A program made the position numbers and the translations under genes. The notes beneath the pieces were generated by a model. It had not been told where the DNA came from. It searched no databases and saw nothing but the letters and a program-made list of their open reading frames with translations. From Solanum dulcamara (taxonomy: Eukaryota; Streptophyta; Magnoliopsida; Solanales; Solanaceae): a stretch of 64,000 nt of DNA. The DNA lies in contig NC_077244.1 of NCBI RefSeq assembly GCF_947179165.1, positions 72,648,144 through 72,712,143 on the forward strand, written 5' to 3'. Below are positions 59,501 to 64,000 of the stretch, piece after piece; the first letter of the stretch is position 1, and every line of letters begins with the position of its first letter.

Positions 59501-60139
59501 TTTGTTCCTTGTGGAGGTGCTTAATAATGAAGATTTTGGTTTCTACAATGTGTCTTGGTACTTGTTCTGTCTTAAAAGTCAGATTTTTGAGTATCTTTAG
59601 TATGGGAACAAATAGTAGGAAATGGATATAGAGATTCATATTGCTGATCTCTAGTGGTTGGGTATTGAGGAGTAATAGTAGTAAGAGTTGTTGCATTAAG
59701 TACAAGTATTGGCTGATTAGATGTATGAAATGCTTGTGCTTCATTACAATATGCTAAATCACCCTAGACAGTTATGCTCAATGCAATTAGTTGAAGGTAA
59801 ATGTGTTGGGTAATACAAGTTTGTTGGACACTAGCGTCTTACCTGCTTGTGTGCCCTGCCAAATACACCGATAATTCCCCATCAATTCTTGAAAAGATGC
59901 GTAAATTCACTTGCTTTCCCTTGAGATGGCTAGCTGATTGTTACCTAATTAAGAATGAGTCAAAATGTATGTGGGCATCTTGATAATTAAGTCTAATGGG
60001 AATCTTAGGTGAATTGAGAAGTTATTTACTTAAGAACTTGTTATGCCTTATCGTCATAGGTATTTTGTAGAGAATCATGGAAGGTAAAAGCTTGTTCTGA
60101 CTGACAGATTGCTTTGCAGGTGAGAGATGTGATGAAGAC

Positions 60140-61532
60140 TAGGGCTGTTCACAGTTTTGGTTAAAACCAAAACCAAATCGAAAATTTAATCAAACTGAAT
60201 AAAATAACCGACATTCAGTTTGGTTTGGTTTTAAATTTGAATAACCGATAATATTTGGTTTGGTTATGGTTATAGAAAAAAATAACCGAATAAATAACCG
60301 AACCAAACCGATAATTATATACTTAAAATTTATAATTATTTATATGTATAATATTAGTTTTTCATAAATAATTAACGATATTTTATACGTTTTAATTATT
60401 AAGTTAATATTAATATACTTATTTTTAAAGCCCAACAATCCAAACTCAACTCTCAAGCCCAATTATAAATTCTAATAAACACTAAACAGCGGTCCAAGTC
60501 CAACAATCCAAGCCCATTAGCCCAACTCTCAAGCCCAATTCTAAATCCTAAATTCTAAAGGAAAAATTACTTGATTGAGTGCTTTTTAAAAATTAATTAC
60601 TGATTTTAGCGATATTTTTTATTTATTACCATTTATAGCAATATATAACAATATTATGATAAATCTACACTTGTATTAAAAGTGAATTATGCACACAATA
60701 TAAATGTATTATAAGTGTTTTAAAATATATATTATGTTTGTGTAGTAAGAAACTAACATAATGTATTATAAGTCTATTAAAATATGTGATAAATGTATTA
60801 TCCATTTATAAAACTTGTATTATATATGTTTTATAAATAGTTCTCTGCAATATGTATTAAAACTGTATTATAAATGTATTATAAGTGTTCAATGAAATTA
60901 TTTTTTTATTGCTATAAATGGTAAGTATTTTCTTAATATTATATATTTATGTAAGTTGAGAAATTCTAAATCCTAAATTTCTAATAAGCACTAAGCACTT
61001 GAGCAGTAGGCAGCAACATAAAGTAAAAGTTAAAACTTTAAAACCCTAGTATCTGTTTTCCTTTTACATTTTTGTTTCTCTCACGTTGGTTTCTCACAAA
61101 GTCACAGACTCACAGTCATAGACTAACAGTGAAGGCTCAAGAGCAACCTCAACTCCTCAACCCCAAGTATAAGATTGTCAAATTTTGAGAAGGTTTGTAA
61201 GGAGTTTTTCAAATTTTAAATTGATTTTAAGTTGTTTTCTTTTTTTTTCCGAATGTTTAAGTTGTTTCATTTTCTGTTTTGAACCTCTGTGGGTCGTGAG
61301 GAAAAAAGAGCTTCATAAGAATTTGAAGAATGTAGAGAGAGAATATTTGAATTATCTCGGCTAGTCATAAACCGAATAACCGAATCAAACCGAACCAAAC
61401 CGACAATAACCAAACCCGTGGTTATTATTTTACTTGGTTTGGTTATGGTTTTAGACATTTAATAACCGATTAAATTGGTTTGGTTATGGTTTTAATCAAT
61501 AACCGACCCAAACCGAACCATGAACACCCCTA
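60140..61532. mobile_element. Non-autonomous hAT-type element with 8-bp target duplication
   Basis: A 1393-bp element flanked by exact ATGAAGAC copies (60132-60139 and 61533-61540). Termini are TAGGGCTGTTCA and TGAACACCCCTA. Subterminal regions at both ends are packed with AACCGAACCAAACCGA / TTGGTTTGGTTATGGTT motifs, as is usual for hAT transposase-binding regions. It encodes no transposase and carries a nested AT-rich MITE at 60594-60955. Confidence 0.9.
60594..60955. mobile_element. AT-rich MITE, copy 2 of 2, nested in the hAT element
   Basis: Homologous over its full length to 26459-26816, from AATTACTGATTTTAGCGATA to TTGCTATAAATGGTAAGTAT then TTTCTTAATATTA. The inverted ends (TTATTACCATTTATAGCAAT against ATTGCTATAAATGGTAA) are better kept here than in copy 1. 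Confidence 0.75.
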
Positions 61533-61540
61533 ATGAAGAC

Positions 61541-62554
61541 GAAAGAAGAATTTCCTGTCGTTGGCTGGGAAGAGTTCCATAGCAATGCATGTCTAACGTT
61601 CATAATTCATGAATGTTGTTGTATTAATTAGGACTCTTGCTAACGTGATTGTTTGAATAGATATTTAACTTTCAGGTACTTTATAGTATTTTTTTAAGGA
61701 GTAAACTTATGATACATACTGGCCTGATTCTGTTTTTACAAAACAAAGTAGCATTTTCAGGACAAAAGAGACTCTCAGGACTACTACAGGAGGTCAAAGT
61801 TTCGTGCTTTGAAACACGTTAGATCGCCAACATTAGAAATGAAAGAGAAATAAATGAAACATTCAAGGGTCTCTTAGCTTTAAGGACAACTGCCTACCGT
61901 GTGCACCATGTGAAATAACCAACCATGTTTGTAAATGTCAGTAGGAGTTGAGGCCTTAATTGATTAATTCTATCTCGTTCTATAGTGGGCAAATAAGGCG
62001 TAAAAACGACCAAATTTTGCTTCTTTCCCCTAAATCTGATGTTTTTCTTTAACTTGCCACACTAGTGCAATGAGCGGATATTTGGTTCTTCCCCAAGAGC
62101 TGCAGGGCCAGATTTACCTTGCACAAGGACCTCTCGTTGAAAAAATATATTGCATATATATAGACAAAATTATATTTTTAAAAAGTAGATGTGAGAGTGT
62201 GTATGCTTGACATAAGGGTTTTGAATTCTAGGACAAGGACCTCAAGTGTTAGTAACATGAGATCTGAATTTAACTTTTGTATATTGATTTTTTGATACAA
62301 ACACAATGTTTGAGCTAAAGTTACGAGATTCTACTATGTTCAAGCCTATATCAGCTCTTTCTTTATTTTTCTCTTTTTCTTTTTGGTTAAGATGATGAAT
62401 ATACCTTATTTGGGAAGGGGACCTTCTTTGTCTCCATCAACCTCAGCCATGATAATGTCTATCTCTTGCCAAAAGACAAATACCGAAAAGGGAAGGCAAT
62501 TTCAACACCAAATATAGAATGGAATTTTGTCGAATCATCAATATTTAAATTGCT
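61541..62554. other. Spacer, nothing recognised
   Basis: AT-rich sequence with no supported gene, repeat or RNA. Confidence 0.5.
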
Positions 62555-62736
62555 TGGAGGGGAGCCTTGGAACAATAACATTAAAGTTGTCTCCATGTAA
62601 TCTATAGGTCACTTGTTCGAACCGTGGAAGTAACCATTAATGCTTACATTAGGTAAGACTGTTACGTCACACCTCTTGGGGCACGATCCTTTTTAGACCT
62701 TACGTGAGTGCATAATGCTTTGTGCACCGAGTTGTC
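62555..62736 (+). mobile_element. Au-type SINE
   Basis: It starts GGGAGCCTTGGAACAATAAC (A-box region) and has GGTCACTTGTTCGAACCGTG (B box), then GGTAAGACTGTTACGTCACA, CTCTTGGGGCACGATCC and TTTGTGCACCGAGTTGTC. This order matches the Au SINE found across flowering plants. A short AAATTGCT repeat at 62547-62554 and 62737-62744 may be its worn target duplication. Confidence 0.8.
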
Positions 62737-63179
62737 AAATTGCTGGACAATTTTCACAAGTTTTGAAGCCTTTTGTGTTGCTTCTTGATATAGCCTAGTC
62801 TAGTTGACAGCATTTTGGAGCATATAGCGTCCAAATTTAGTAAATTCACTTGCGATGATGTATTTCTAGCATAAAACAACAAATAGATAGTGACATTTAG
62901 AAAAGGATTCATGAGTACAGGTTTATTAAACACCAGAAATGAGTTTAATATAGAAGAGGAAGAATAATATATACACATAATATTCATCAACTAAGAAAAA
63001 GAGTAATATTTGTGAGTAATGGAGAAAAATGGAAATCATTTTAGTAATGGAGAATTAGGGCGGGTTGGGTTACAACCCAATGTTATAACAACTTTAACAA
63101 AGTAATTTTTGAACGGATCAATATATAATCGTTCGACTCAAACTCATTTGAGCAGTGGATTTGTTATCTCTTGTCCAAT

Positions 63180-63480
63180 TGAGAAGATGCATATTTTTGA
63201 ATTATATCAGGACTTTATCCTTGAAGTGGTGTTATCTCTTGTCCACATGATCAATGAAAATAAATGCTATTGTTATAAACTAAACAGAATAATTGAAGAG
63301 GTTTAACATCTGAAGAAACTTGTTAATGTCAAGATAGAACACTGTTTAGGGAGATCAATACGGTTGCAGACCATCTTGCTAAATTAGCCGCAAGCAAGCA
63401 AAATGAGACCTATTATGACACCTATTAGCAACTTCCTATATATGGAGGCTAGAGGTCCTTCTATAAGGCTCAAATCAAAA
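63180..63480 (+). pseudogene. Retroelement RNase H-like (RVT_3 type) fragment with a stop and a frameshift
   Basis: KLNRIIEEV, a TAA at 63304-63306, then HLKKLVNVKIEHCL in the same frame, then a frame change to REINTVADHLAKLAASKQNE and a stop at 63426. Removing the breaks, the order (KL..II..., ..IEH..RE.N.VADHLAKLA) is that of the RNase H-like domain of plant non-LTR elements. It is clearly a dead remnant, in the opposite orientation to the fragment at 27731-28045. Confidence 0.65.
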
Positions 63481-63726
63481 AGAGAAATTTCTCAGGCAAG
63501 CGACTTGCTGTTCAAATTAAATAAAATAAATAAAAGAAGAATTATAATCTCCCAAAATCATGACATAATTGGATAGGTATACTATTTATATCAGAAAAGA
63601 ACATAATTGTGAAATGATGATGGAAACTTCATTATCTATAGTACCATGACACAAACACGATGGAATTTAGACAAAAATTAATCTTGGACACGATAATTAA
63701 CGACAAGAAGTATAGTTGTAGTCCAA

Positions 63727-63736
63727 GGTTATAAAA
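63727..63736 (+). promoter_or_regulatory. TATA box of the CASP-like gene
   Basis: GGTTATAAAAGG lies about 95 bp upstream of the ATG at 63822, at a normal distance for a plant TATA box plus a short leader. Confidence 0.5.
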
Positions 63737-63821
63737 GGTTGCTTTCTCTACCACCTAAAAATGTGCAAGAAAGACATATATCTAGCTAAAAGAGAGAAAA
63801 AAGAATTACTACTATAATATA

Positions 63822-64000
63822 ATGGAAACACCAAGGGCTATGTCAATCCTTGTTCTTAGACTTTTTACTATGTTGTTGTGCGCAGCTTCGGTGCCACTCA
63901 TGATTACTAATAGCTTCCAACTTAGCGGAGGCGAGAAAACCAAATACAGTGATGTTAAGGGCTACAAGTTACTTTTTCTCATTTTTACTTGTTCATTATA
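63822..64000 (+). CDS. Probable CASP-like membrane protein, 5' part (cut by window edge)
   Basis: The open frame starts at the ATG at 63822 and is still open at the right edge. It begins METPRAMSILVLRLFTMLLC, with a first membrane helix of about residues 8-28, then ASVPLMITNSFQLSGGEKTK and YSDVKGYKLL. A short N-terminus, a V-L-R-L-F-T motif in the first helix, M-x-TN after it, and F/Y-x-D-V-x-x-Y are features of the four-helix CASP-like (formerly UPF0497) family, which organises plasma-membrane domains in plants. The last residues here may be intron if a GT at about 63968 is used. The call rests on about 50 residues. Confidence 0.6.
   Translation, partial: METPRAMSILVLRLFTMLLCAASVPLMITNSFQLSGGEKTKYSDVKGYKLLFLIFTCSL

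Larger units (their letters stand above)
57851..60139. other. Spacer with SINE and TRIM remnants
   Basis: No gene is recognised. It contains a SINE 3' end at 58.47 kb, a 16-base G run at 59.09 kb and an inverted TRIM LTR fragment at 59.41 kb. Confidence 0.6.

Overview
This is nuclear DNA from a flowering plant, almost certainly a member of the nightshade family (Solanaceae), probably Solanum-like. The genes are split by many short, AT-rich GT-AG introns. The proteins are plant-specific types: AGO1 ending in [11 protein letters not shown], an HD-ZIP IV factor and a plant-type LCB2. The repeats also fit: tRNA-derived SINEs of the Solanaceae TS/SolS and Au type, Stowaway, Tourist and hAT MITEs, and a TRIM element. 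No microbial, viral or organellar gene was seen, and there is no CRISPR array.

Layout. 0-4 kb: 5' part of a GON4-like chromatin protein (minus), running off the left edge. 6.1-8.8 kb: spliceosomal SmE (plus). 10.1-13.2 kb: a short NET/KIP1-like actin-binding protein (plus). 14.2-23.1 kb: ARGONAUTE1 (minus) with 21 coding exons, a miR168 target site and a 5'-leader intron holding a SINE and a MITE. 23-30 kb: repeat-rich spacer with an RNase H-type retroelement fragment. 30.1-33.7 kb: an HD-ZIP IV factor of the HDG11/12 type (minus). 34-39 kb: AT-rich spacer with tandem repeats and an intact hAT-type MITE. 39.2-43.6 kb: serine palmitoyltransferase subunit LCB2 (minus), damaged or re-spliced at its exon 10/11 junction. 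44.3-45.8 kb: the mitochondrial import J-protein TIM14/PAM18 (plus). 46.5-57 kb: a plant DYRKP-type protein kinase (minus) whose introns hold copia, TRIM, Tourist and SINE remnants. 58-63.8 kb: spacer with a nested hAT element, SINEs and a second RNase H fragment. 63.8 kb to the end: start of a probable CASP-like membrane protein (plus).

The genes are independent housekeeping or regulatory loci, not an operon or pathway cluster. The exon models were checked by reading-frame arithmetic: AGO1 gives 1051 aa, HDG 709 aa, the DYRKP-type kinase 1213 aa, SmE 88 aa, TIM14 109 aa and the NET-like protein 327 aa, each with an unbroken frame.

I do not see a wholly new biological system. The most interesting points are the LCB2 exon 10/11 lesion with a possible frame-preserving splice, an 18-base C tract forming the 3' splice site before a catalytic AGO1 exon, a probable GC-AG intron in the DYRKP kinase, a duplicated splice acceptor in LCB2, a tandem array of MITE-end-like monomers, and several datable nested insertions with exact target-site duplications.
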